Assembly (NCBI GenBank): GCA_025331125.1
Contig: JAOALB010000138.1
Coordinates: 1 to 64,000, forward strand
Length of the DNA stretch: 64,000 bases
Direction: 5' to 3'
DNA from: Mycogone perniciosa
Taxonomy: Eukaryota; Ascomycota; Sordariomycetes; Hypocreales; Hypocreaceae
The first letter of the stretch is position 1, and every line of letters starts with the position of its first letter. Under the pieces are notes generated by a model. The model was not told where the DNA came from. It made no database searches and worked only from the letters and a program-made list of their open reading frames with translations. Of this stretch, positions 21,554-32,444 are shown piece by piece. The translations under genes and the position numbers were made by a program.

Positions 21554-24169
21554 ATGGCGCAGGACCGCCGCATTTCTGAGTTCCTGACGAACAAGGTTCT
21601 TGGTATTGATATCGACGAACGGTACTCGAAACAGCCGCGCGATCTCGATAACCGAGCAAAAGAAGCACTCAATCCCGCCGAGATTTACCTTGAAGAGGAA
21701 CCTACGGTGGTAGAATGGCTGAAAGAACAGATGCCGACGGGGAGGGGGACTCTTTGCTACGTGAAGAGCTTATTCCCATTTGCATCATGGATTTGCCGAT
21801 ATAATCTGGGATGGTTGTGTGGAGACATTGTTGCTGGTACGGTATCTCGCTGGATGTGTAGGCCTTGCAAGACTAACACATCGACCTTAGGCATCACAAT
21901 CGGTATGGTGGTTGTGCCCCAGGCCATGGCGTACGCGGCGCTTGCCCAGTTGACACCAGCGTATGGTTTATATACGTCGTTTACCGGTGCTGCTCTGTAC
22001 TGGGTGTTTGGAACCTCCAAGGATATTGTTATTGGTGTACGGAGCTTTCTTTCTCAGTCAAATGAGCTCTAATCATACTGATTTCAAGATTGCAGACAAC
22101 CGCCGTCGGTTCACTCTTGGTAGGCCAAGTAATTGGCCGAGTTTCGGAAACTGCTCCGGGAGACTACGCGCCGGAGGAGATAGCTCATACCCTGGGCTTG
22201 ATGACTGGTATCGTCTTACTCTTCTTCGGGCTCTTGAGACTGGGATGGATTATTGAGTTCATCCCCTACATCCCTATCTCAGCATTTGTTACCGCTGCGG
22301 GTATAACCATCATCTCCACGCAGATTCCAACCGTTTTGGGTATTCCAGGCATCAATACAAGAGAGGCCCCATACCAGGTGATGATAAATACTCTCAAAGG
22401 CCTTCCGAATGCGAAACTAGATGCTGCAATTGGTCTTTCATCCATTACTCTGCTTTTCGCCATCCGCGGCTTCTGTACAATGATGGAGCAGAGACGGCCT
22501 GACCAGAAGCGCACCTGGTCCTTTATCTCGTCACTCCGCCTAACTTTTATCATGGTGCTTTTCACCATCATCAGCTTCGTTGTCCATCGTGGCACACCGC
22601 TTGAAAATGCCAAGTTTCGCATTGTCGGGTCTATCGAGCGCGGTAAGCCTTCTAATATTGAACTTGTATTGGTACCACATTGCCGCTGACTTACCGACAG
22701 GCTTTCAGCGGATTGGCATCCCAAGACCTAGTAGTGATCTATTGGGACATATCATGCCAGAACTTCCTGCCGTTGCCATCATCTTGGTTATTGAGCATAT
22801 TGCCATTGCGAAGGCGATGGGAAGGATGTACAGCTACACCATAAACCCATCCCAGGAGATTGTAGCACTCGGAGCAGCCAACCTGCTTAGCCCATTTGTC
22901 GGTGGCTATGTCTGCACCGGCTCTTTTGGGGCATCTGCCGTGTTATCAAAAGCTGGTGTTCGCACACCTCTTGCGGGCCTTTTTAGTGCCATGGTGTTGA
23001 TACTGTCCCTGTACGCCTTGACTGGTGTTTTCTATTACATCCCTAAGGCGGCTTTAGCTGGCCTCATCATCCATGCTGTCTGCAATTTATTGAACCCACC
23101 CAAGAACCTTTTTAGGTATTGGCAGTTGTCCCCCCTCGAGCTGTTCATTTGGGTCATAGGCGTTGTCCTGGCCATATTTTATTCTCTTGAATGGTCCATC
23201 TACGCCGGTATCATTCTCTCGATCATGGTGTTGCTTTTTCGTCTTTCAAGGACTCGAGGTCGCTTTCTTGGTTTGGTTCGAGTCCGGCGAACTGGTAGGC
23301 AGAGAAGTCAATCAGACGGTGACCTAGGTGCTGCTGGTTTTTTCAAGGGCCAGGACTCCACACGGGCAGTGTTTCTTCCCATGGATCGGAAGGATGCCTC
23401 GAATCCAAGAGTCAAGGTCAAGTCGCCTTACCCTGGAGTTTTCGTTTACCGCTTGAGCGAAGGCTACAATTACACCAACCAAGCGTACCATGTGGACACT
23501 TTGTCGAAATACATTATTACAAACACTAGGCGCACGTCCGAAGAGCACTACGAAAAGGAGTCGGACCGTCTGTGGAATGACGCTGGACCGATAGTCCACA
23601 AGGGCAGCAACCCCGAGGACCTGCCTATTCTTCGAGCGGTCATTCTGGACTTTGCGGCAGTTAACAACATAGACATTACATCGATTCAGGGGCTGATTGA
23701 CTTGAGGAATACCTTTGATCAATACACTGCGCCTGATACGGTGGAATGGCATTTTGCCAATGTGAACAATCGATGGACAAGACGAGCGCTGGCTGTGGCC
23801 GGGTTTGGCTATCCAACATCACAGAATCCGGAGGCTCTGAATCATTGGAAGCCCCTTTACAGCATTGCGCCTATAGACTTGAAGACACACGGAGCATTAA
23901 TGAAAGAAAGACGCCGAAGCATAGACACGGAGAGGGATGCAGAGCGAACAGATGGTCACAAGGGACCAAAACCGACACAGCATTCGATAGATGCAGACAG
24001 GATGTCGGTGGATACCAAGATTGATGTTGAGACATCATCAGGCGAAAGCACACCGGTTGGGAAAATGGCATCTGTCTCCGCCGTGGATAGGCCGTTCTTC
24101 CATCTAGATCTGCATGAGGCTGTAGAGTCTGCAGTGATGGATGCGCGAGCGAAGGATATAGCGATATAA
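21554..24169 (+). CDS. SulP family sulfate permease
   Basis: Plasma-membrane proton-coupled sulfate transporter of the fungal SUL1/SUL2/CYS-14 type. Exons 21554-21836, 21891-22036, 22096-22642 and 22701-24169 give 814 residues. The SulP signature is clear: GITIGMVVVPQAMAYAALA, LTPAYGLYTSF and GTSKDIVIGTTAVGSLL. Later come a VIEHIAIAKAMGR-type helix and FVGGYVCTGSFGASAVLSKAGVRTPLAG. About 10-14 hydrophobic segments cover residues ~80-500. A cytoplasmic STAS domain follows (RAVILDFAAVNNIDITSIQGL region), then a charged tail rich in Ser, Asp and Arg. Sulfate is the likely substrate by family; other SulP anions cannot be excluded. Confidence 0.93.
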
Positions 24170-24757
24170 CAACCTGTGATCATGATACACGAATGGGACG
24201 GACTTTAATGATAATGATTGATGGGCTTGAGAGACTTTTTGGAGAGGGATTGTCTTTGGAGCAGTAGAGGCCATACCACTTCCAAGACACATTAGGCTTA
24301 TGAGGTAGTTATTATACTGTATGAAATACGTGAAACATCAAAGGGCAGACTTATTGAAAATTGTATTAAGCCTCATTTCTCATGTCTAGGTGATTATCAC
24401 GGGCATCCATGGATTGTTGACTAAACTGTTTCTCAAAGCTGATTGAACCAGTCTCTTCAGCATCTCCCCGCCCCGTGAAGCCTTTATGATACCCTTGGCT
24501 TTCCAACTTCACGGAGAGACTCGCCGTTATGGCTCTTGGTCCGTATCTTGAGTCGAAACATACAACCGCGCATGGGCTCTTGAGCTGACAGCGCCAATGA
24601 AGTACATGAGCTTGCGTTCATCCCAGGCCACAGGGATGCTAGATGTTGTGGTATTTGATTCGTCGTGTTTGACACCCGGAGCCCGTCCCCATGATCTGCC
24701 CGCCCGTGAAGCTCGTGGTGTCGGAATCGAGATGCGCCTGAGTCCTCTTCCTGCTCC
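24170..24757. other. convergent spacer, permease to YOS1
   Basis: The 3' flanks of both genes. I see no gene or RNA in it. Confidence 0.5.
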
Positions 24758-25083
24758 TTATCCCAGAACCAGTTCGTATAGTATGATTAACGTGTTGACT
24801 ATAATCAGCGGCGCTGTTTGACCAAGTCAGCGTGTGTACAGCCCCTCCTTATTGTTCCCAGGGGGAGGGGGAGGGGGAACCTACGTCGCATTACCATGCG
24901 CACACTGGCGATCAGGGCAACGAGTTTGGCTTTCACACTGTTTGCATCTGCGCCGGCGCCGAAAGCTGGGTCGTAGGAGGTTGTTGAGAGACCGATGCGT
25001 GCGAGGAAGCGGTCGTCGGAGAGGATGGCGAGGGCGTTGGTGAGAAGGCAGAGGACGTAGACGAGGTTGCCTAGGAACAGCAT
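24758..25083 (-). CDS. YOS1: Yos1/IER3IP1-like ER-Golgi transport protein
   Basis: Small membrane protein of the Yip1-Yif1-Yos1 complex needed for ER-to-Golgi vesicle traffic. Exons 25083-24885 and 24813-24758 (71-base intron, phase 1) encode 84 residues, matching the 80-85 of yeast Yos1 and human IER3IP1. The N-terminus is a membrane helix (MLFLGNLVYVLCLLTNALAIL), then the family motif LSDDRFLARIG, the KAKLVALIASVR segment, and after the splice a second helix ending PPLIIVNTLIILYELVLG. The second exon is only 56 bases and was found by extending the family pattern; its acceptor is CAG at 24816-24814. Confidence 0.9.
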
Positions 25084-25570
25084 TTTGGGTGGTTTTTCGT
25101 CTTTTGTTAGGAGAGGGGAGAGGAGGAGGATGGAAGAGAGGAGGGAGAGACACGAAGTGTGTCGCGCGCTGGAGAGGCGATGATGTCGTTGAGGCAATGC
25201 GGCGTGTCAATTCCAAGCTGGCCTTTTGGCAAGGGGTGCGATAAGGCTTATCGGAGCTACAGGGCGTTTGGTCGCTTTGGTGTGGGTCAGGTGATTGATT
25301 GCTCGTGTTGGCGCCTTTTCTATCATCATCAGAACAAGTTCTCTTTTCCATTATTATTACTTACTTATTATTATATTAACTCATATCTGAAAAAATTCAC
25401 AAAAATGACATTGATAGTGCGCTTTTATGAGAGGCCCGTTGTCAAATTATAATACTACTATCAGCAGTCTTGCTATATTTCGAGTCTCATTCTCGTACCA
25501 TCCATATCGCCCGTTCAATGCAAAACAGATCCTCTAATCCTCCTGCTTTCTTCCTTTCAGTCTCAGCAAA
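25084..25570. other. spacer upstream of YOS1
   Basis: The YOS1 upstream side is pyrimidine-rich on its sense strand. An AT-rich block at ~25350-25460 follows. Short frames only. Confidence 0.5.
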
Positions 25571-26623
25571 TTAGTTCACCTTTCTGAATCGGAATGACAT
25601 TAAAGCCGGCAGCTGCACGAAATTAGCCGTTGACTCGAGTCTTTCTGGGATCTTATCCTTCTCCGTAAAGTTCGGTTCTTCCAACGCATCCATCACCAAT
25701 CCCCTCTTGAAGAAGGTGCCGAAAAGCTCGTGGAGTGGCCGATGGAAGTAGATCTACCGCAAATATATTATGAGATGAAAACTAATCAAGGACTGAGGTG
25801 CTTTTTCAACCTACCTGACGCGTCTTCTGGCCGACGACGGCGACGCCTTTCGCGGGCTTGACATCGAGGTACTCTCTGATGACTTTGCTGCGGATGACTT
25901 CCAGGTCGCCTGTTTCAGGATTGAACTTGACTTCGACGTTGCGTGAGTGATTGGAGGTGAAGAAGACGGGGTGAAGCATGGTGGCAACGAAGCTATCATG
26001 GCAGACGAAACAAATAAGTCACTGCTGTATCTCTGCCCGAAAGCATACGGAAATAATATCAAAAATGGTTGACTTACACGCCACCCTTCTTCAAAAGTTT
26101 AGGAAGAGCGTCTGCAAGTGGTTCTAGCGTGGCCACGTCCATGATGGCCATGTTCATAAGGACAATGTCAAAACCGCCAAACTCCAATGGCGATTAGTTT
26201 GAAGCTCTATAGAACACAACACTACAGGGGGGAAGCACAGCAGGGTCTCACCTGAGCAGCCTTTTCCACGATGGGCACGAAGTCGTTCGCATCCGTCACG
26301 TCAAGCTTGCTGAAGGAGATCCTATCTTTGCCAGCCTCATACTTCCTTGCCTGCTCAAGCATGCCAAAGGTGCCATCGGTCGCAGTTACGGTGGCGCCAT
26401 GGCTGGCGAGCCAGCGGGAGCAGAGGCCGTTGCCAGTGGCTAGGTCCAGAGCGCGGCAGCCTTTTATCTTGAGGCTGTCGCCGAGAAGTCTTTGTAGGCT
26501 GGGCTCTTGCAGGAGTTTCCAGTATTTGTTGCCTAGTTCGCCAATGCCTGAGTCCCAGAACTCTGCGTTGTCTTCCCAGGATGAGAGGGCTTCTTGGCTC
26601 AGTTCGGGGGCAGAGGCGGGCAT
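25571..26623 (-). CDS. class I SAM-dependent methyltransferase, substrate unknown
   Basis: Exons 26623-26252, 26181-26078, 25992-25815 and 25753-25571 give 278 residues. The SAM-binding motif I is at residues 58-66 (ALDLATGNG), with the post-I acidic residue in TATDGTF (~82) and a motif II/III-like DIVLMNMAIMDV and LPKLLKKGGVFVATMLHP. This is the methyltransferase 11/25 type (UbiE/COQ5-like fold). No signal peptide or membrane segment, so likely soluble. The acceptor of exon 2 (TTGGAG) is the least certain junction. It is not next to a biosynthetic cluster, so no substrate can be proposed. Confidence 0.85.
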
Positions 26624-27982
26624 TGTGATGGAAGTTTTGGGAGCTAAACTATTCGCTTTTGCAGTTTCAAAGCTGCAATTTCTGGATCAAGTGAAAGAAA
26701 CAAAAGAAATCCGGGGTGTTTCTCCTGTAAGTATAGCTAAATACACAGTTATCGAATCGTCTGGGCAGTGTTCAACTGCAATATTCTCCGCCAAGCCCAA
26801 TCAATTCGCCGAGTGACTCAGCCAGTAGCCCATAGACGCATTGCATCATTCTTCTATGCAGGACTGAGGGCCATTGCTTAAATAGGGAGGTAAAACTTGG
26901 TGAGGTGGAATATGCTCCAAAGTTTGGGTGATTGTTACCCGATTGTTGCATCTCGTTGAATTAATGAATATAAACCACCTTCTCGGGAATTAACACGAGC
27001 TGACCCAATATGCTGCTGGATTTTAATCACTAGGATTTTGGTGGTGTTGGCATTCAAGTTTAGTGGCTCCGGACCGGTCCGTCCGAAACCCGGAAAACAC
27101 TGGCAAAACACTCCGGAGCGGTACGATCAACCGCCGGAATTGTAGAAAATTGTGCGAAAAACTAGATTTCGTGCAAGATATTTCTCGAGGATGGAACCGT
27201 CTGGAAGTTATGGTACCGTAAAACTTTAACAATCGAACTTGGATTGACCATTGTGATAGTCAAGAGATCTCAAGTATTATTACACGGGGGACAGCAAATC
27301 AGAAAGATGTCAGTGAAAGGCAAAGCAACGGCATACCTCCAGAGAAAGGCTCTCAAAAGACATCAAAAGGGCACCAGAAGCAACTCCAAAGCATACCACA
27401 ATAAACTATCCCAGAGGCCTAAATCTCGCCATCGTCTTTATTGGACTCTTCCTGCTCTGCCTCTAGTCGGCATTCTTTGTAACTAGTTATTGCATCCCAT
27501 AGTTGGCCATTGGAGCACTGATAATTACTACGCCGGAATCTTTCGCGCCCAAAAATAACTGATCTCTCTATACTAACCTTGTTCACTCTATTGTGCGTTT
27601 TTATATCTGAAATTCTCCATGGGAGTCCAGGCGTGATAGTTAGTATATAGTACGGGGACGTACTCCGTAGATTGATAAGGACCCGGATCCCCCGCAAACC
27701 CCAGTGTCCCGCATCACATATGCCGTGCTCCGATATCGTCCATCGTCATAGGCTGTTCAAGGACGCGATAAATCCACTACGAGGCCCAGCCCAAGACCAA
27801 GCTTACCTTAAGTATCTCACCAGTGCCCCCACGACCGAATCCAAATAGCCTCAGCCGTACATACTAGTCGGTTCCCGATCGGTGAGCCGACAGGATGACG
27901 ATATCTCTCTTCCTAGTAGTACTTCTACCTGCCATCTTCACCTGAAGTCCAAGAGATTGCCATTGTGTCTGTTAGGACGTAG
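26624..27982. other. gene-free stretch
   Basis: About 1.36 kb with no convincing coding frame. A TACTCCGTA copy lies at 27661-27669. The last 300 bases are the upstream region of the F-box gene. Confidence 0.5.
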
Positions 27983-29051
27983 ATGTCAGTCAAGATGGAG
28001 GCATCAGACTCCCCATTCGCGTTACTGCCCAATGAGGTATGCTGTTTGTCGGTGGTCACTTGCTGAAGCCCGGACTACTGATCATTTGACAGCTTCTCTC
28101 CACCATCATCGCGGAGCTCTCGACCAAAGATCTCCTCCAGCTCGTCGCCGTCAACCGTCGCTTTTCCTCCCTAGCTGCTCGTACCCTCCACCAGCGTCTC
28201 CTAGAGACAGCTTCGTTGCCAGATAATGAAGTTATCCTCGAGTGCTACCACCCAAGTGCCAAGATCTCTACACCCTATCTGTCGTGTCGATATCTCGGGA
28301 CAGCAGTATGTGATGGCCCGGCCATTGACGACAACGCCCCCAGCTTTCTGGACCTACGGAGACTATATTCATCACTTCGGCCGGTCGTGACGGAAGACAA
28401 CCGAAAGAGGCGACTTCGATATGCGTGGTCTATAATGCCAACATCTGGCGGGGGTACTAACATCCAGGTCGCCGCTGACGACATGGAAGATGAGACCGCC
28501 CAACAGGAAGTCTTCTTAGATGAAGGAGAACGATTCTCGCAGCTTTGCACCATGACAAATGTCGTCAAAGAGGGCTCCAGACGCGGGTTCTTCACGCGCC
28601 ACGTCAACATCAGTGATAGTGTCATTCGCGTTTTCAGAGACTGGCTCTCTAACATGCTAGCCAGCGGAGATACCTCCTCCGCCGCCGCCGCTTCTGTGGC
28701 CGATGTAGGCGCGTTTTCGTCGGACGATACGCGTCTGCTGTGGGTGGATGACTCAAAGAGCGTGGGACTGAGGTTCAGGGTAACACCCGGATCGGAGGCA
28801 AGGGGCACTATTTTCGAGGATGAACCACCAGTGTGTTACAACTTGGTGTATGAAGGTTGGTGGGCGATTCACATGTGTCTTGGTCTTTCGAGCCATGTGT
28901 GACTTTCTTGACTTTCTACTGTGGATGATAGGCTGACTCGAGATGGTTAGAGTTGCTGGTGCGTACGAGTATGCTGCTTTTGGCGGTGGAAGAAGCGGCT
29001 GCGGAACATGTGGCTCATTCGGGTACAGATATGATAATTGCCATGGTATGA
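27983..29051 (+). CDS. F-box protein
   Basis: Likely substrate receptor of an SCF ubiquitin ligase. Exon 1 27983-28036 and exon 2 from 28093 join to read SPFALLPNE/LLSTIIAELSTKDLLQLVAVNRRFSSLA, a typical N-terminal F-box (~residues 10-45). The rest shows no repeat I recognise. The 3' end is uncertain: splicing at 28845 to an exon 28932-29051 keeps the frame and adds 39 residues (ADSRWLELLVRTSM...), total 308; without that intron the frame stops at 28902 (287 residues). The spliced form is preferred because the added exon is open and leucine-rich, but its donor (GTGTAT) is not strong. Confidence 0.75.
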
Positions 29052-29834
29052 GTGTAAAATGGCTTCATGTCTACAGCCTTCTCTTCACAGAGGTGGTTGT
29101 CGCATATTAAAGTTTTTTTGGTGCCCTGATCAGCGGCGGTATGTTAGATGGGCGTTGCTGCAATCACGGACCACGCCGAGTTTTTTATGGACGTCTGCTC
29201 ATACATATGGATCTGTGGCGGGTGCTTCAAGAATGGATGAAAGAACCTGGCAGTCGAGCCAGCCCAGCCGTTATTGAAGCAATATATCTCGGCCCTGCCA
29301 AGTCAGAGCGGGTGAGCCCTGTTGCCGCTGATGAAAGAGTTCATGCATTTGTATGCAAGTTCTATGGGCGCTTGTGCATACATATATCATGACAGGCCGC
29401 ATGTACGAGCTTAGTATATTTTCTATTACGGAACGGGAAACACATTGATGTCATTCGTGATTGAAGGATGAACATAAGGGAGGATCTTACCCTAGAGGCA
29501 TGTCGGGCTCGGAGAAGAGCACTTCTCCATGACCTTGCATTCAGATGATATCATCGGGTTCCACGTCCAAATGCATCTCCGTCAAAGCTGTGATTCCCGG
29601 GACCGGCAGTTATTGCGTCTACTTGCTTGCTTACTGCTTGCTTGGTGCTTGCTGCATGTCCATCCGTACATAGGGCTGCTTGACCATCTGCATCGTGCGA
29701 GGCAGAGAATCAAGGAGCAATGCAGGATTGTAGGATTGCAGGAGAAGCCCCAACAATCCACAGGATAAGCGATTGGTGCGGGTGGTCTACTAGTCGGCAA
29801 AAGGAAGGTTTTTTGTCAATCGTTGCGAATTCTG

Positions 29835-29850
29835 TACTCCGTACTCCGTA
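29835..29850. repeat. two overlapping TACTCCGTA units
   Basis: TACTCCGTACTCCGTA, two copies of the 9-mer sharing TA, in non-coding DNA. Confidence 0.9.
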
Positions 29851-30363
29851 CATACAATGAACTTGTGGACACCTCGTATGCAACCTCATGTAGACTCATG
29901 GCTGAGTGCCGACAGAAGCGCCACCCAAACACCCTGGCCTGGTTTTCTGCATAGGCTTGCCTCTACGAGTCGTATGGCTGTTGGTGGCTGCATGTAAGGA
30001 ATAGGGAGTGACAGAGTCGCAGTAAGATCCGTTCTGGCGGTGACGACGGAATCGGTAAATGGACAATCCGACTGGTTGATTTGCTAAGGATTATAGAATC
30101 AAGAAACGGTGAAATATTGTGTTGTTGCACAACATGTTGACCGTGATGTGATATTGATGCGTCAGCTTATGCATTATCAGTCACATGCCAACTAGTACTA
30201 CTAAGCCAGAGTCTAGTCGTACTACTAATACTAATACTCGGGGCCACGAAAGAATAAATTATGTTGATAACATGTTAGTTAAATGCTAATAGTTGTCAAG
30301 ATGATACTAGCAGAATTCCCTCAACAAGGTCAGTGCTTATTGATAGCATGTAGTAGATAGATG

Positions 30364-30390
30364 GCAGCAGTAGTAGCAGCAGTAGTATAG
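30364..30390. repeat. AGC/AGT trinucleotide tract
   Basis: Imperfect CAG/TAG repeats. A mirrored TAC/TGC tract is at 30867-30890. Confidence 0.7.
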
Positions 30391-30866
30391 GTAGTACGAA
30401 GATGGCCCAAGTGCTAAATTCTTATGCCCTTGGAGGTTGGAACAAGGGCATTGTCCCTCAAGAATGCAATGGACAACATGGCATTGGCCAAAACCCCGTT
30501 GCGAAAAGTGGGCACGCCGAGTTTTCAAGCATTTTGCAGAGGCTTCTTGCGGCTCCCTGGACTGGGATACTGACATGCTTCCCCTGCATTTTGGCTGGAA
30601 GAGGGAAGAATTTTCGTATCTTGCCCTTTTGGTACTACGTGTTACTCCTGCTAGTACTACTACTACTCCGTATTTGTACGAGCCATATGCGTGAACACGG
30701 CGGTATTGTCCCCTTCTTGGCCGGTAGCTTACGAAAAGTCCACAGTCACGAGATGGTGCCTGAGTGCCTAGGTTACATGCCGCCCTTGCGGTTGCAGTTG
30801 GAGTTGCAGTTGCAGCGCAGCGAACCAGCACGGCTGAGAGAGGGTCAGTGTGGTGTTCACATGCAT

Positions 30867-30890
30867 ACTACTACTACTGCTACTACTACT
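30867..30890. repeat. TAC trinucleotide tract
   Basis: ACTACTACTACTGCTACTACTACT, complementary in kind to the tract at 30364-30390. Confidence 0.75.
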
Positions 30891-31742
30891 TGTAAAACGC
30901 AACGAAAACAAACCAAGCAGTAGCTAGATATGAAATGTGCCATGGTGACCTTCAGTGGTGGCGGCGGCCGGGACGGGAGCGGGAAATAATAGGCCGGATC
31001 GCAGATAAACTCGAGCGGGTGGCTTTTTTGCTATTTTCTTTGAGAGATGTTAGCGTTTTGGCGATCACCGGTTTTTTTTGGTGTGTGTTGTCCATCCAAT
31101 GCTGTTTCAGCTGTCCCTTTTTTCCCGGCTCCCTCAGCACAAAGTCGAGGGCCGTGGTCTCCGCCTGGGATCCGCCGCCAGTGCCCTGGGAACGCTAAGG
31201 TGCCTAAAAACTGCCCTATAACCGCCAGCCTCCAGACCACTAACCTGCTGTGCCCTAGCGGGCTCCAGAGACCCCCTGAACACACACACAGCCCCCGCTG
31301 TCTGGCCCGCCGAGCCGTCAGAGGTCAAAGCTCCTGGACCGTCAGCCTCTCAGCTTCCAAGACTCGCTCTCGCGCTCTTCACCACCAACGCCTCGTTTGC
31401 GAAGAGCCTCCGCCACCAACTACTCGTAAGCTCGCGGATTTTCGGATTCCCCTCCCTGCCGCCTCGCGTTTTCGTCTGCCACACACAGAGTTGACATGGG
31501 TGACAGGCCTCAAGCTTCTGCCAAAAGGCTGCGGTTATCGGTCTGTTGTCCGCGGCGCATGGATCAGGGACAACGCGCGGCCAAGGCGACAAGGAACAGT
31601 GCAGATGGATGATGTCTGAGAGCGACGATAACCAGCTTGGCAATGATCCAGAACCGGCAGACTATTGGCTGCAGGTATCATCTTGCTGCAATGCAATGCG
31701 ATGTGATGCCCATATCCCATACATATTTGTGCATACATCCCC

Positions 31743-31758
31743 ATGTATGTATGTATGT
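31743..31758. repeat. ATGT microsatellite
   Basis: Four tandem ATGT units, 34 bases before a TACTCCGTA copy at 31792-31800. Confidence 0.75.
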
Positions 31759-32231
31759 GCCTACATACATATACACATACGTACATGCTCGTACTCCGTA
31801 CAGACGCAAGGCACATGCTGCTCCCTGCTCACTGACTGTTTCGTTTCTCCCGAAGAGTCGGTCGGCGAACAGGACAGCGCCCGCAGTATCGGTACGAACT
31901 CTCCGTTACGAGAGACATGGATTCACAAGCCAAGGCTCTTTACGCTTTGCGTCTCTCTCCCCTTGTTCCAGCCTGCCAGCCAGCCAACCAGGGCCATCTC
32001 TCTTGTCGGCTTTTCATCCCTTCTTGAATCTTCTCCTGTATGTCTCTGCCGATCTCCACGCAGTGTCTTGCTGCTTATGCAGGCTCAGATCCACCCGGGA
32101 TGTCTTCCAGTGCGTTCCCGTAGCGTAGCTCCATTCGTCTATAGCCTGTCCATACACAGGCCAAAGACTTTCTTCTTCTATCCCCGGCCCCTCCGTTCCC
32201 AATCCTCCTCTCTTTTTTCTTTTATAGAATC

Positions 32232-32260
32232 ATCTATCTATCCTATCTATCTATAGATAG
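32232..32260. repeat. ATCT tract ending in a small palindrome
   Basis: Imperfect ATCT repeats followed by CTATCTATAGATAG, in the presumed leader of the MFS gene. Confidence 0.7.
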
Positions 32261-32372
32261 CTTGGGTCCCGAGAGAGGCAATCTTTGATCTCCTCCACTT
32301 GTCGACCCTGTCCTCTCGCTCTTTTCGGTCATTCATACCCCATACATACACCCACATAACCCACCTGTCCAT

Positions 32373-32423
32373 ATGAACGAACTGGTCGCCTCACCCATTT
32401 TCGATTGCACCAAAGTCCAATAA
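32373..32423 (+). other. 16-codon upstream ORF before the MFS start
   Basis: ATG at 32373 opens a 16-residue frame ending in TAA at 32423, 21 bases before the transporter ATG. If the leader is transcribed, this uORF could lower translation of the main frame. Seen directly; role inferred. Confidence 0.45.
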
Positions 32424-32444
32424 CGTCGAGGCCAAGCGGTTGAG

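Larger units (their letters stand above)
29052..32444. other. 3.4-kb gene-free stretch and leader of the MFS gene
   Basis: No convincing protein gene on either strand. It contains trinucleotide tracts (30364-30390, 30867-30890), an ATGT microsatellite (31743-31758), an ATCT tract (32232-32260) and four TACTCCGTA copies. From ~31840 the plus strand is pyrimidine-rich, as in a long 5' leader of the downstream transporter. Confidence 0.5.

Noticed and set aside
24805..25197. 130-codon frame read straight through YOS1
   Set aside because: It adds unrelated residues at both ends; splicing gives a protein that matches the Yos1 family in full.
27244..27486. 80-codon basic frame
   Set aside because: It has no domain or splice context, and the region looks non-coding.
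30337..30923. Overlapping frames of 164 and 173 codons on opposite strands
   Set aside because: They are driven by trinucleotide tracts and mirror each other; the translations are low-complexity and unlike proteins.
31546..32256. 236-codon plus-strand frame upstream of the MFS gene
   Set aside because: It is rich in Ser/Pro/Cys from pyrimidine-rich leader DNA and microsatellites, with no domain.
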